34,510 bases of DNA from Acidobacteriaceae bacterium. GTDB lineage: Bacteria > Acidobacteriota > Terriglobia > Terriglobales > Acidobacteriaceae. Both the position numbers and the translations under genes were made by a program. The DNA lies in contig JANXUC010000052.1 of assembly GCA_025352065.1 (NCBI GenBank), forward strand, positions 1-34,510, in the 5' to 3' direction. Position 1 is the stretch's first letter, and every line of letters starts with the position of its first letter. The notes under the pieces were generated by a model that did not search any database, was not told the DNA's origin, and saw only the letters and a program-made list of their open reading frames with translations. Of this stretch, positions 1-9,600 are shown piece by piece.

Positions 1-705
1 GGCGGTGCTGGTTCCACGAAACGGCAGGGTACCCGTCGCCATTTCGTAGAGCACGGCGCCGAAAGAGAACAGGTCCGTGCGGGCGTCGAGGTCTTTGCCT
101 CTGGCCTGCTCGGGAGACATGTAGGCGATGGTGCCCAGCGTCGAGCCTGGACTGGTGAGATGCTGCTCGCCGATTGTGTTGGCGGTCGAGCCAGCGGTGG
201 CGTCTGTTGCTCCGCTTTTGTTGGACGAACTCCCCGGAGCGACCTTGGCCAGTCCAAAATCCAGAATCTTGGCGTGTCCGCGCTCGGTGACGAAGAGGTT
301 GGCGGGCTTGATGTCGCGGTGGACAATGCCTTTTCCGTGTGCAGCATCGAGTGCGTCGGCAATTTCGATGGCCAGACCGAGCAAGACTTCCGTTTCGACG
401 GGCTTTTCTCCGATGCGGTGCTTGAGCGTCATGCCCTCCAGAAACTCCATAGCGGTGAAGGCTTTACCATTTTCTTCGCCAATGTCGTAGATCGTGCAGA
501 TGTTGGGATGATTCAGGGCGGAGGCGGCTTTGGCTTCGCGACGAAATCGCTCCAAAGCTTGGCGGTCCTGGGCTAAATCTTCAGGCAGGAATTTGAGGGC
601 GACGAAGCGGTCCAGGCGCGTGTCTTCAGCTTTGTAGACGACGCCCATCCCGCCACCACCCAGCTTTTCGACAATGCGGTAGTGCGAGATGGTTTGGCCA
701 ATCAT
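1..705 (-). CDS. Serine/threonine protein kinase, N-terminal kinase domain (cut by window edge)
   Basis: This is the first 235 codons of a PknB-type eukaryotic-like Ser/Thr kinase; the rest lies beyond base 1. Translated from the ATG at 705, the glycine-rich loop LGGGGMG is at residues 15-21, the ATP-binding lysine (VALK) at K38, the catalytic loop HRDIKPAN at 129-136, the DFG motif at 149-151, and the activation segment ends in [13 protein letters not shown]. All key catalytic residues are present, so the kinase should be active. Such proteins usually continue into a juxtamembrane linker, a membrane helix and sensor repeats (TPR, WD40 or PASTA), none of which is visible here. The gene lies 89 bp downstream of a PilZ gene on the same strand, so the two may be co-transcribed. 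The family call is firm; the substrate is unknown. Confidence 0.93.
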   Translation of the reverse strand, partial: MIGQTISHYRIVEKLGGGGMGVVYKAEDTRLDRFVALKFLPEDLAQDRQALERFRREAKAASALNHPNICTIYDIGEENGKAFTAMEFLEGMTLKHRIGEKPVETEVLLGLAIEIADALDAAHGKGIVHRDIKPANLFVTERGHAKILDFGLAKVAPGSSSNKSGATDATAGSTANTIGEQHLTSPGSTLGTIAYMSPEQARGKDLDARTDLFSFGAVLYEMATGTLPFRGTSTA

Positions 706-794
706 TCGATAAAGAATCTTACGTGGGCAAAACTGGGTGAGTCAACGCAGTAGAAGATTCTTGAAATTAACTCTAATCGTGCTCTTGGACTCTT

Positions 795-1196
795 CTAGTC
801 GGACGCTTTGCCGTGCAGCGCGACTTCCTCATCCATCGAAGGTTCTTGAGCAGATCGTATCGCTGGAATCTGGGCTTCCTTCAAAAATTCGTAGTTCTTG
901 ACCAGGACGGCCACGCCACTCTTGTGACTGGTGGCAGCGGGGAGAACGCGCAGCACGCGCACTTGGCAGCGCACCCGCACATCCTCCGAAAGAGTGATTT
1001 CGGAGGGCATGTTCAACACAAGCTTGAGATCATCACCCACCTGTAGAACCATGTCGGTGTAAAGAAACATGCCACGCGCGCTGATATCTTGCGTGAAGGC
1101 AAGCCCCTCCTCGCTGCCCCGGCGAACCGCGACGGAGCGGGGAAAGTCAAAGCGCTGCGTGGAGCGGCGTTCGATAAAAGCCTGCGAAGTAGCCAT
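795..1196 (-). CDS. PilZ domain protein (putative c-di-GMP receptor)
   Basis: This is a single-domain PilZ protein of 133 residues. Both parts of the c-di-GMP signature are visible: an RxxxR motif (RSTQR, in ERRSTQRFDF) followed by an NxSxxG-like motif (DISARGMF). It therefore probably binds c-di-GMP and passes the signal to an unknown partner. The frame extends upstream to 1295. The ATG at 1196 is preferred because AGGAGG lies 8 bases upstream, whereas the nearby ATG at 1202 would be only 2 bases from the same site. The downstream neighbour on this strand is the Ser/Thr kinase. A diguanylate cyclase (7.3 kb) and a second PilZ protein (17 kb) in the same window fit a c-di-GMP network, but no direct link is shown. 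Confidence 0.85.
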   Translation of the reverse strand: MATSQAFIERRSTQRFDFPRSVAVRRGSEEGLAFTQDISARGMFLYTDMVLQVGDDLKLVLNMPSEITLSEDVRVRCQVRVLRVLPAATSHKSGVAVLVKNYEFLKEAQIPAIRSAQEPSMDEEVALHGKASD

Positions 1197-1334
1197 AGTC
1201 ATTGCCTCCTGGGCGTTCGAGGACGCTCTCACGGTTGCACCGAGAGCAGAATTGCCGCACCAAGTTGGGCCTGGCGTTGCACGATCCAAACTCAAACCAG
1301 CTTCCTGTTCAACGGGGATTAAGCAGGAGGCTCG

Positions 1335-1364
1335 TGGTTCCTAAAGGCGTTCTTAAGGAACCAC
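1335..1364. repeat. 9-bp perfect inverted repeat in a divergent promoter region
   Basis: GTGGTTCCT at 1335-1343 is repeated inverted as AGGAACCAC at 1356-1364, with a 12-base loop. It lies between the divergent PilZ (-) and MFS (+) genes in about 290 bases that hold no convincing gene. There is no following T-run, so an operator or a leader hairpin is more likely than a terminator. Confidence 0.45.
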
Positions 1365-1485
1365 CCCACTCTAGCGCGTTTTGGGCGCTTTGCGAAGATA
1401 GCAAATTGGTGACCCTGTGGAAACTTCGGTCCCAATCGTGCTGGGCGAATTCTTTCGCAGGTTGTAGCATCGAAAGATCGTGCAT

Positions 1486-2817
1486 ATGTCTGCCTCGGCC
1501 AGCCCAACTTCGTCGGATACAACTTCTGTCGGACCGCCGCTGCCTGAAGGCGGGGCGCCGCCGGGACGCCTGCGGACTACGTTTCGCGCCCTGCAGCATC
1601 GTAATTTCCAGCTCTTTTTCGGCGGGCAGATCATTTCGCTGACGGGCACGTGGATGCAGACCATGGCGCTGTCGTGGCTGGTTTACGATCTGACGGGATC
1701 GTCGCTGCTGTTGGGAGCGGTGGCATTTTCCAGTCAATTTCCCATATTTATTTTTGCGCCGGTCGGCGGCATGCTAGCGGATCGGCTGGATCGGCGGCGC
1801 GTCGTGATCGCAACCCAAACCGCGTCCATGATTCTCGCCTTTGTGATGGCGGCTTTGACCCTCACACATCATATTCATGCTCGGCACATTGTTGTTCTTA
1901 GCATTCTGCTGGGCATCGTGAACGCATTTGATCTTCCGGCGCGGCAGTCGTTTCTGGTGGATATGGTGGGCCGCGAGGACTTGATAAACGCCATCGCGCT
2001 GAATTCGTCGATGTTTAATGGAGCCCGCTTCATAGGGCCCGCGGTGGCGGCGATCGCGATTGAAAAGATTGGCGAGGGTGGGTGCTTTCTCGCGAACGCC
2101 GTGAGTTACATTGCCGTGATTATCGGGCTGCTGCTAATGAAAGTGCACTGTCCGCGCCGGAGTGGGAATGTTTCTCCGATGGAATCCCTGAAAGAGGGGT
2201 TTCGTTTTGTGCGGCGAACGACGCCGATTCGCGCCCTGCTGCTGCTGCTGGGTCTAGTAAGCCTGGTGAGCATGCCGTACACCGTGCTGATGCCGATTTT
2301 TGCCGCAAAAATTTTGCACGGAGGACCGCGCGCGCTGGGGACGCTGATGGGCGCCAGCGGAGTGGGAGCCATGTTTGGCGCGCTGACGCTGGCTTCGCGA
2401 ACGGGCGTGCGCGGGTTGGGACGCTGGATCGCGATCGCTGCCGGAGGGCTGGGCATGTTTCTGATTGCGTTTTCGCTATCGCAAACCCTCTGGCTCTCGG
2501 CGCTTCTGCTGCTGCCGGTGGGCTATTGCATGATGCTGCAAATGTCGTCGTCGAACACGCTGATTCAGTCGATGACGCCGGATGCGCTGCGTGGGCGCGT
2601 AATGGCGGTTTATTCGATGATGTTCATGGGCATGGCTCCGTTTGGAGCGTTTTTTGGCGGCGCCATCGCGCACAGATTGGGAGCGCCGATTACGGTGGCG
2701 ATTGGCGGCGCAGCGTCGATTGTGGGAGCGGTCGTGTTTGCGCGCTACCTGCCGATGATTCGAGTCGAGGCTCGCGAGTTGATTGGGGCGCAGGAAGCAT
2801 TGCGGGACAATCCGTAA
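1486..2817 (+). CDS. MFS transporter (EntS-like / MFS_3 family)
   Basis: This is a major facilitator superfamily protein of 443 residues with about 12 hydrophobic segments, starting with the helix FGGQIISLTGTWMQTMALSW. The early segments (HRNFQLFFGGQIISLTGTWMQ, then GGMLADRLDRRRV as the MFS cytoplasmic-loop motif) are typical of the MFS_3 group that includes the enterobactin exporter EntS. It probably exports a small molecule by proton antiport in the inner membrane; the substrate cannot be read from sequence. The frame also offers a GTG at 1480; the ATG at 1486 is chosen, with only a weak upstream GAAAG as ribosome site. The gene stands alone and ends just before a palindromic repeat that it shares with the convergent kdsA. 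Confidence 0.88.
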   Translation: MSASASPTSSDTTSVGPPLPEGGAPPGRLRTTFRALQHRNFQLFFGGQIISLTGTWMQTMALSWLVYDLTGSSLLLGAVAFSSQFPIFIFAPVGGMLADRLDRRRVVIATQTASMILAFVMAALTLTHHIHARHIVVLSILLGIVNAFDLPARQSFLVDMVGREDLINAIALNSSMFNGARFIGPAVAAIAIEKIGEGGCFLANAVSYIAVIIGLLLMKVHCPRRSGNVSPMESLKEGFRFVRRTTPIRALLLLLGLVSLVSMPYTVLMPIFAAKILHGGPRALGTLMGASGVGAMFGALTLASRTGVRGLGRWIAIAAGGLGMFLIAFSLSQTLWLSALLLLPVGYCMMLQMSSSNTLIQSMTPDALRGRVMAVYSMMFMGMAPFGAFFGGAIAHRLGAPITVAIGGAASIVGAVVFARYLPMIRVEARELIGAQEALRDNP

Positions 2818-2822
2818 TTTGA

Positions 2823-2910
2823 TTTGTCATTCCGAGAGCAGCGAGGAATCCCTTTATTTCCCATACATTCTCGGTGCGAAAGGGATTCTTCGCTGGCTCA
2901 GAATGACAAA
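2823..2910. repeat. Intergenic palindromic repeat, probable bidirectional terminator
   Basis: The arm at 2823-2855 (TTTGTCATTCCGAG... GAGGAATCCCTTT) matches the reverse complement of 2879-2910 over about 32 bases with a few mismatches, giving a long stem with a 23-base loop. It begins TTT and ends AAA, so either strand makes a stem followed by a U-tract. It lies between the convergent MFS and kdsA genes. Related half-copies occur near 7053, 12283 and 15370, so it belongs to a dispersed family. Confidence 0.75.
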
Positions 2911-2926
2911 AATTCGGGAATGAAGA

Positions 2927-3754
2927 CTACTGCACAGCCTTGTGTATGGCGAGCAACTGGGCCAACACTCCGCGCAACAGCTTGAGGTCGAGCGCGTTGG
3001 CGCCATCGGATTTGGCTTCTTGGGGATTGTCGTGAACTTCCAGGAAAATTCCGTCCACGCCCGCTGCGACCGCAGCTCGCGCTAACACGGGAATAAACTC
3101 TGGTTGGCCGCCGCTGGCTGCGTTGCCCTTTTCGCCGGAGGCTGAAGGTAGCTGCACCGAATGCGTGGCGTCGAAAACGACAGGCGCGAATTTCCGCATG
3201 ATGGGGAGAGAACGCATATCGACGACCAGATTGTTGTAGCCAAAGGTCGCCCCGCGTTCGGTCAGCAGAATCTTCGGATTGGCCGTGGCGCGGCACTTTT
3301 CGACCGCGTGTTCCATGTCCCAAGGGGCGGCAAACTGGCCCTTCTTGATGTTGACTGCGCGGCCCGTCTTCGCGGCGGTGAGCAGCAGGTCGGTTTGGCG
3401 GCAGAGAAAAGCTGGAATCTGAATTACGTCCACCGCGTCCGCCACGCGTTCCACATTTGCAATTTCATGCACGTCGGTGAGGACGGGTACGCCGACTTCC
3501 TGCTGAATCTTACGCAGGATGCGCAAGCCTTCGTCCATACCCAGTCCGCGAAAGCTGCCGATGGAGGTGCGATTCGCCTTATCGTAAGAAGCCTTGAAGA
3601 TGTAGGGCAAGTTCAACGAACGCGCGACGCCCTTCACGACCTCCGCTATTTTGATGGCGTGGGCTTCGCTTTCAATCACGCAGGGGCCGGCGATGAGGAA
3701 GAGCTCGCCGTTGCCGATGGTGACGTCGCCGACTTGGAAGGGAATAGGTTTCAA
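2927..3754 (-). CDS. kdsA: 3-deoxy-8-phosphooctulonate synthase (KDO-8-P synthase)
   Basis: KdsA condenses phosphoenolpyruvate with arabinose-5-phosphate to make KDO-8-phosphate, the first committed step to the KDO of lipopolysaccharide; it is cytosolic. The family blocks are all visible: [57 protein letters not shown] and [12 protein letters not shown]. The frame is open to a TTG at 3796, but the TTG at 3754 gives the usual N-terminus ([11 protein letters not shown]) and about 275 residues, close to the family's roughly 280. That TTG also overlaps the stop of an upstream mini-ORF (TTGA). pyrG lies 285 bp upstream on the same strand, a pairing seen in many bacteria. The product is secure; the start is uncertain. 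Confidence 0.93.
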   Translation of the reverse strand: MKPIPFQVGDVTIGNGELFLIAGPCVIESEAHAIKIAEVVKGVARSLNLPYIFKASYDKANRTSIGSFRGLGMDEGLRILRKIQQEVGVPVLTDVHEIANVERVADAVDVIQIPAFLCRQTDLLLTAAKTGRAVNIKKGQFAAPWDMEHAVEKCRATANPKILLTERGATFGYNNLVVDMRSLPIMRKFAPVVFDATHSVQLPSASGEKGNAASGGQPEFIPVLARAAVAAGVDGIFLEVHDNPQEAKSDGANALDLKLLRGVLAQLLAIHKAVQ

Positions 3755-3783
3755 TGTAGTTGCGACCCTTGAACCGCAAACGT

Positions 3784-3817
3784 CATTTAACGGCAAACAT
3801 CATTTAACGGCAAACAT
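3784..3817 (-). repeat. Perfect 17-bp tandem duplication creating mini-ORFs upstream of kdsA
   Basis: The unit CATTTAACGGCAAACAT occurs twice without a gap, at 3784-3800 and 3801-3817. On the minus strand each copy reads ATG TTT GCC GTT AAA TGA (MFAVK, stop). The copies are joined by TGATG overlaps and lead to a third mini-ORF at 3786-3751 whose TGA overlaps the kdsA TTG. No good ribosome site precedes the first ATG, so translation of these is speculative. Confidence 0.6.
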
Positions 3818-3842
3818 CATTGATGTCGTGTTAGAGCACTGC

Positions 3843-3996
3843 GGGAAGGGCACGACTTCAGTCGTGCCACTCAAGCACAGAATGATCGGGCTTTAGCCCC
3901 TGAGGGTGAACTTTTCTAAATTGGAAATGCTGCCTCAGTGGCTGAAACCAGTCTTCTTCTGCGCTCTATGGCACGGCTGAAGCCGATGCCCTTCCC
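3843..3996. repeat. Long imperfect intergenic palindrome (dispersed-repeat type)
   Basis: GGGAAGGGCA at 3843-3852 is matched by TGCCCTTCCC at 3987-3996. Inside are a nested GGCACGAC/GTCGTGCC-type hairpin (CACGACTTCAGTCGTG), a GGGCTTTAGCCCC hairpin, and a second GGCACGGCTGAAGCC half. The element fills most of the pyrG-kdsA gap. It may attenuate or terminate transcription from pyrG, or be a REP-like selfish repeat. Confidence 0.55.
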
Positions 3997-4039
3997 AAAA
4001 CCGTTCTCGAAACTGGAAACTTGAAACTCGAAACCAGAT

Positions 4040-5725
<1,686 letters not shown>

Positions 5726-5831
5726 TTAAATTGTAGTTTGAAATTTGTGCAGGCTGGTCGCACACACAATTATGCCAAAACGCGGGGAGGTTGCATAGCT
5801 TTTTATAGTGCGTCATCGACAAGTGAAAATT

Positions 5832-6014
5832 GGGGTGCCCCGTCCTTGTCGCGTTTTGTGCGACAGGACGGGTTTTTTGACTTGGCTCTGGCACGAGAGG
5901 TTATTTGATGGGATTCTTGCAGGAGCTTTGTAGATGCGAATTGCGCTCTGAAAACGAGGGCGCTCACAAAAACTCCGCCTTGTCGCAAAGTACGCGACAA
6001 GGACGGGGCACCCC
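5832..6014. repeat. REPIN-like inverted pair of hairpin repeats
   Basis: A 22-base arm at 5832-5853 (starting GGGGTGCCCCGTCC) is perfectly inverted at 5993-6014. Each arm also belongs to a local hairpin: GTCCTTGTCGC with GCGACAGGAC on the left (followed by six T), and CCTTGTCGC (5978-5986) with GCGACAAGG (5994-6002) on the right. The pair sits in the divergent pyrG / secreted-protein intergenic region. Two REP-like hairpins in opposite orientation is the REPIN/BIME layout. Confidence 0.65.
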
Positions 6015-6045
6015 GGCGCTACACTAATTTGCATCTAACAAAATA

Positions 6046-6999
6046 ATGACGAATCGCTTAACACTTCGTGTCGGTATCGCTGGATGTTTGACAATCCTTG
6101 CGTGCACGACGCTGTTCACGCAGTCTGCCACAGCCGGGACTGCCAAGCGCCTCATCCTGAAAGACGGGTCTTACCAGTCTGTCTCCAAATATGAGGTGAA
6201 AGGTGATCGCGTCCGCTACCTCAGTTCCGACCGCGAGGATTGGGAAGAGCTCCCCAAAGACCTGATTGACTGGAAAGCCACCGAGGAATTCAACGCGGGC
6301 CGCACGACCAGCGCCGATTCGGTAGAGGCTCGCGAGCTCGACAAAGAACTCGAAGCCGAGCTCAAGGCCGAAGAGGCGCGCACGCCGGAAGTCGCTCCCG
6401 GCCTGCGGCTTCCCGCGGACGGCGGCGTGCTGCTGCTCGACACTTTCAAGGGCGATCAGGAGCTAGTGGAGATTTCGCAAAACGGCGGCGAGCTTAACCG
6501 CAATGTCGGCAAGAATATTCTGCGCGGAGCGCTCAACCCGGTGGCCAGCCAGAAGCAGAGTGTCGAGCTGACGGGACTGCACGCTTTCGTGCAGTCGCAC
6601 CAGACTCGTCCGGTGATTTTTGTCGGCCCGCCGCCAGACGACGCCAACGCTAGTAGCGACCCCGGCGCTAAGATCGCTGCCGCCCATCAACCCGCGCCGG
6701 AGCAGTCTTCCGAACGCTTTCGCATTGTGCGCGCCGAAGTGAAGAAGCAAGTGCGGGTTGTGGGCAACGTCAAGATTGCGATCTATGGGAAGGTCAGCCA
6801 GGAGCAGAAATTTGTCGAGACTAAGATCGAGCCGCTTACGGGCGGCTGGGTCAAACTGAGGCCGGTTAGCGATCTGGCCCCAGGAGAATATGCCGTGGTC
6901 GAAATGCTGGGCAAAGAGGGAATGAACTTGTTTGTGTGGGATTTCGGAGTGAATCCAAACGCGCCCGCGAATCCGTCGGCGTGGAAGCGCGTGAAGTAA
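6046..6999 (+). CDS. Secreted hypothetical protein
   Basis: This 317-residue protein starts with a Sec signal peptide: positive MTNRLTLR, a hydrophobic stretch to about residue 25, then SATAG as a likely cleavage region. The mature N-terminus (KRLILKDGSYQSVSKYEVKG, with the nearby YLSSDREDWEELP) resembles short secreted domains common in Acidobacteria that read 'LKDGSYQ...YE..GDRVRY'. Then come a charged Glu/Ala/Lys-rich segment (about residues 95-120), probably helical, and a C-terminal part ending in LFVWDFGVNPNAP. I do not recognise a catalytic motif. It is likely periplasmic or surface-associated, with function unknown. It is monocistronic, divergent from pyrG and convergent with the GGDEF gene. 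Confidence 0.8.
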   Translation: MTNRLTLRVGIAGCLTILACTTLFTQSATAGTAKRLILKDGSYQSVSKYEVKGDRVRYLSSDREDWEELPKDLIDWKATEEFNAGRTTSADSVEARELDKELEAELKAEEARTPEVAPGLRLPADGGVLLLDTFKGDQELVEISQNGGELNRNVGKNILRGALNPVASQKQSVELTGLHAFVQSHQTRPVIFVGPPPDDANASSDPGAKIAAAHQPAPEQSSERFRIVRAEVKKQVRVVGNVKIAIYGKVSQEQKFVETKIEPLTGGWVKLRPVSDLAPGEYAVVEMLGKEGMNLFVWDFGVNPNAPANPSAWKRVK

Positions 7000-7052
7000 G
7001 CTATCAGCTCTCGGCCAATCCGATTCTCTTAGCCAAGAAAATATTAGGGGTA

Positions 7053-7248
7053 TCATTCCGAGTTCGGCGAGGAATTCCAAGTTGCTGCGGCTGAATGCAG
7101 AGTCGCGGGGAATGCTTACCGGACAAAAGACGCAGCGGCTGTTAAGAGCAAGCTCGCTGTGAGAATGCTTCTCAGTAGCATCGCGGGATCAGGTGCCGAG
7201 GGATACTTCCGCCGGATGGTGCTCGGCGTCAGGATGACAATTGTTTGT
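7053..7248. repeat. Intergenic repeat region between convergent genes
   Basis: A half-copy TCATTCCGAG... GCGAGGAATTCC starts at about 7054, and an inverted, more diverged half (GTGCTCGGCGTCAGGATGACAAT) ends at about 7245. It matches the element at 2823-2910 in type and in position between convergent genes. The 275 bases between the two stop codons hold no other gene that I can support. Confidence 0.5.
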
Positions 7249-7274
7249 GAAATTAGCTCAACGCCGACAGCTTC

Positions 7275-8324
7275 CTACGGCACCACGCCCTGCTGCGCCA
7301 CTCCGATGTTGTCTCGCGTGCTTTCCTTGACTTCGTACATCATGGCGTCGGCCCGGTCAATGATTTCGCGAGGCGTCCGAGCATCTTGCGGATAGGTGGC
7401 TAAACCCATGCTGGCGCGCACATTGAGGTTCAGCCCTTCCACTTTGCAAAACTCGCTGGCGCGCAACGAATCGCGAATACGGCGTGCCACCACCAGTCCC
7501 TGATCTTTGCTGGTCTGCGGTAGTAGAACTACGAACTCATCTCCGCCATAGCGGAAAGCATAGTCAATCAAGCGCAGTTGCGACTTGATGACGTAGCCGA
7601 TTTCCGCCAACAGTTTGCTGCCGATCAGGTGGCCGTGCTTGTCATTGACTGCCTTGAAGTGGTCGAGATCAATAAAGATCATGGTGAATTCATACGCGTA
7701 GCGGGCCGAGCGGTAGACTTCCGTATCCAGAACTTTGTACAGGTGGCGGGCATTGTAAAGGCCTGTGCAGTCATCGGTGATGGTGAGTTCCTGAATCTTC
7801 TCCACCGCGCGCGCATTCTCAATCGCAATGGCGGCGTAATCGCAGAGCGCGTTCAGGAAAAACATTTCGCTTTCCGTGTAGTTGTGCAGAGTAATGTTGA
7901 CGAGCTGAATCACGCCGAGCACGCGGTGCCGCGAGCGCAAGGGCAAACAGACGATGGAGCGCGTCTCCCACTTCGTCGTCGCGTCGATTCGTTTCGCGAA
8001 ACGCTCATCCTTCGAAACGTCGGGAACAATCAGAGGCTCGCCATGCTGAGCCACCCAGCCAGCGATGCCTTCGCCCATCTTCAGACGAAGGTTCTTAACC
8101 GCCTCCGAAGCCTCGCCAATCGCGATGGCGAAGTAGAGCTCGTTGCGCTGTTCGTCGACCATCAACAAGGACCAGTTATCGGGACGAAAGAACTCCGCCA
8201 CCTTCTGCATGATGGTTTGCAGAATCGGGTCGAGCTCCAGCGACGAGGTCAACGCTTTCGCGACCTCGTGGAAGATGCTCAGCTCCGACGTGGGCTGGCG
8301 CTCGGTTCCTGCGGCGTCTGACAT
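7275..8324 (-). CDS. GAF-GGDEF diguanylate cyclase
   Basis: This 349-residue protein has an N-terminal GAF sensor domain (about residues 20-172) and a C-terminal GGDEF domain (about 182-345) that makes c-di-GMP from two GTP. The active-site motif is intact as GGDEF at residues 260-264, preceded by the metal and substrate segment FIDLDHFKAVND. An RxxD inhibitory site (RLID, 251-254) lies exactly five residues before GGDEF, so product inhibition is expected. There are no membrane segments; a cytosolic enzyme controlled by a GAF ligand is inferred. The start at 8324 has AAGGA about six bases upstream. It is divergent from the RodZ-like gene, with a palindrome between them. Confidence 0.94.
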   Translation of the reverse strand: MSDAAGTERQPTSELSIFHEVAKALTSSLELDPILQTIMQKVAEFFRPDNWSLLMVDEQRNELYFAIAIGEASEAVKNLRLKMGEGIAGWVAQHGEPLIVPDVSKDERFAKRIDATTKWETRSIVCLPLRSRHRVLGVIQLVNITLHNYTESEMFFLNALCDYAAIAIENARAVEKIQELTITDDCTGLYNARHLYKVLDTEVYRSARYAYEFTMIFIDLDHFKAVNDKHGHLIGSKLLAEIGYVIKSQLRLIDYAFRYGGDEFVVLLPQTSKDQGLVVARRIRDSLRASEFCKVEGLNLNVRASMGLATYPQDARTPREIIDRADAMMYEVKESTRDNIGVAQQGVVP

Positions 8325-8352
8325 CCAAGTCCTTCGAAAACTGGAGATTCCG

Positions 8353-8372
8353 GGTGCCTAATTATAGGCACC
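8353..8372. promoter_or_regulatory. 8-bp perfect palindrome in divergent promoter region
   Basis: GGTGCCTA (8353-8360) and TAGGCACC (8365-8372) flank the loop ATTA. The site sits 29 bases upstream of the GGDEF start, in the region it shares with the RodZ-like gene. It could be an operator for a dimeric regulator or a short RNA hairpin in the GGDEF leader. Confidence 0.4.
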
Positions 8373-8529
8373 GTCAAATTGGCGAAGCAATAAACCTTAG
8401 TACCCAGTATCCCGCGCGATACCCAGCCACATTCCTGCGTCCGCTTCTAGCTGTCGAATTTTCCTTCACATTCCCGAGATTTCCCTTATGATGAAATCCG
8501 CGCCATGTAAGCGGGAGGGTCGAAGCACG

Positions 8530-9405
8530 GTGGTCTCGTTTGGCGAGCGTCTGAAGAAAGAGCGCGAAAAGCGGGGGATGACCCTTGAGGAAGTCTCTGC
8601 TGCGACCAAGATCGGCGTCCGCTCGCTGAAGGCCTTGGAGCAGGAAAAGTTCGACCTGCTGCCCGGCGGCATCTTCAACAAAGGCTTCGTTCGCGCCTAC
8701 GCCAAGCACCTTGGCTTGGATGACGAGGTCGTCGTAGCCGACTATCTGGAAGCTGCGGGAGAATCCAGCCCCGCCCCGACAATCGCGGACCCAACCGAGG
8801 CGCAGAACGCTCAGGAGCTGCGCAACCTTGGTTCGTCACAGCCGCTCCCTTGGAGGTCGATGGCGGCGCTAGTGGTGGTCGGCACCCTGCTTTTCGCGGC
8901 TTGGCACTACTATTCACACCGCAAGACCGCCCAAGATATGGGCGCTTCGGAATCCGGAGTCATTTCTCCCTCGGCCTCGCCAGCGCCTTCTCCCGGTCCG
9001 ACCGTAGTCGGACCCACCACCTCCAAGGCTGCCTCTGGAACAGTTGGAGATTTTGGCCAAGCGTCGTCCTCACAGCTCTCTTCGATAGTTCCACAGCCGA
9101 ATTCCTCCTCGCCGCTCTCCACCTCCGGCAGCTTCGAGCTCTCTCTCCACGCCACCGACGAAGTGTGGCTCTCGACTACTGTGGATACTCAGCAGCCTTC
9201 CGAAGCGATCCTGTCACGAGGGCAGTCCAAGACACTACAGGCCTCTGACAAAGTTGTGATTCGCATCGGGAACCCGGTTGCTTTGCAGGTGTCGATCAAT
9301 GGCAAGCGCATTCCGATTCGCGGTGCCGAGGGGCAGCCCGAGACTTTGACCTTCACTGCGGTCGGTTTGCAGTATGCCGGCGGCCCGCCCCCCCAGCCCA
9401 ACTGA
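8530..9405 (+). CDS. RodZ-like helix-turn-helix membrane protein
   Basis: The layout is that of RodZ: a cytoplasmic Xre-like HTH (FGERLKKEREKRGMTLEEVS ... PGGIFNKGFVRAYAKHLGL) in the first 75 residues, one membrane helix (MAALVVVGTLLFAAWHYY), a Ser/Pro/Thr-rich linker, and a C-terminal DUF4115-type beta domain (FELSLHATDEVWLS ... VSINGKRIP). RodZ links MreB to the cell-wall elongation machinery. Other family members act as transcription factors, so the exact role is inferred. The frame is open to ATG codons at 8488 and 8491. The GTG at 8530 is preferred because GGGAGGG lies ten bases upstream and the protein then begins at VSFGERL, where family homology starts. The gene precedes metK by 211 bases. 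Confidence 0.82.
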   Translation: MVSFGERLKKEREKRGMTLEEVSAATKIGVRSLKALEQEKFDLLPGGIFNKGFVRAYAKHLGLDDEVVVADYLEAAGESSPAPTIADPTEAQNAQELRNLGSSQPLPWRSMAALVVVGTLLFAAWHYYSHRKTAQDMGASESGVISPSASPAPSPGPTVVGPTTSKAASGTVGDFGQASSSQLSSIVPQPNSSSPLSTSGSFELSLHATDEVWLSTTVDTQQPSEAILSRGQSKTLQASDKVVIRIGNPVALQVSINGKRIPIRGAEGQPETLTFTAVGLQYAGGPPPQPN

Positions 9406-9409
9406 TTCC

Positions 9410-9600
9410 GTTCACTGCATCCCAACGCCGTACAGCGCCGGATTTCCCATCTCGGCACGTTTTGCCCTTCGTTAGGCCTAAAGCCATTGCCTAGCAGGGT
9501 TGGCTTTGGTAGCCTTAGGTGATTCTCGCAAGCTGGCCCTAGTTTGCCTGCGCCTGGTCTTTGAGGCTGAAGCATTTTCAGGCAGAAACACCAACCTGCG
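9410..9600 (+). promoter_or_regulatory. Structured 5' leader of metK-ahcY (candidate regulatory RNA)
   Basis: The 211 bases before metK contain a strong hairpin at 9477-9509: CCTAAAGCC(A) pairs with (T)GGCTTTGG, including one G-U, enclosing a small CCT/AGG stem. A GCAA...TTGC hairpin candidate follows (about 9528-9547). I see no SAM-I, SAM-II or SAH riboswitch core by eye. Since metK-ahcY form the SAM/SAH cycle, a leader regulating them is plausible but unproven. Confidence 0.3.

Noticed and set aside
5854-5880. Intrinsic terminator (stem then TTTTTT) on the plus strand
   Set aside because: No plus-strand gene precedes it, since pyrG reads away on the minus strand; it is better explained as half of the REP-like doublet.
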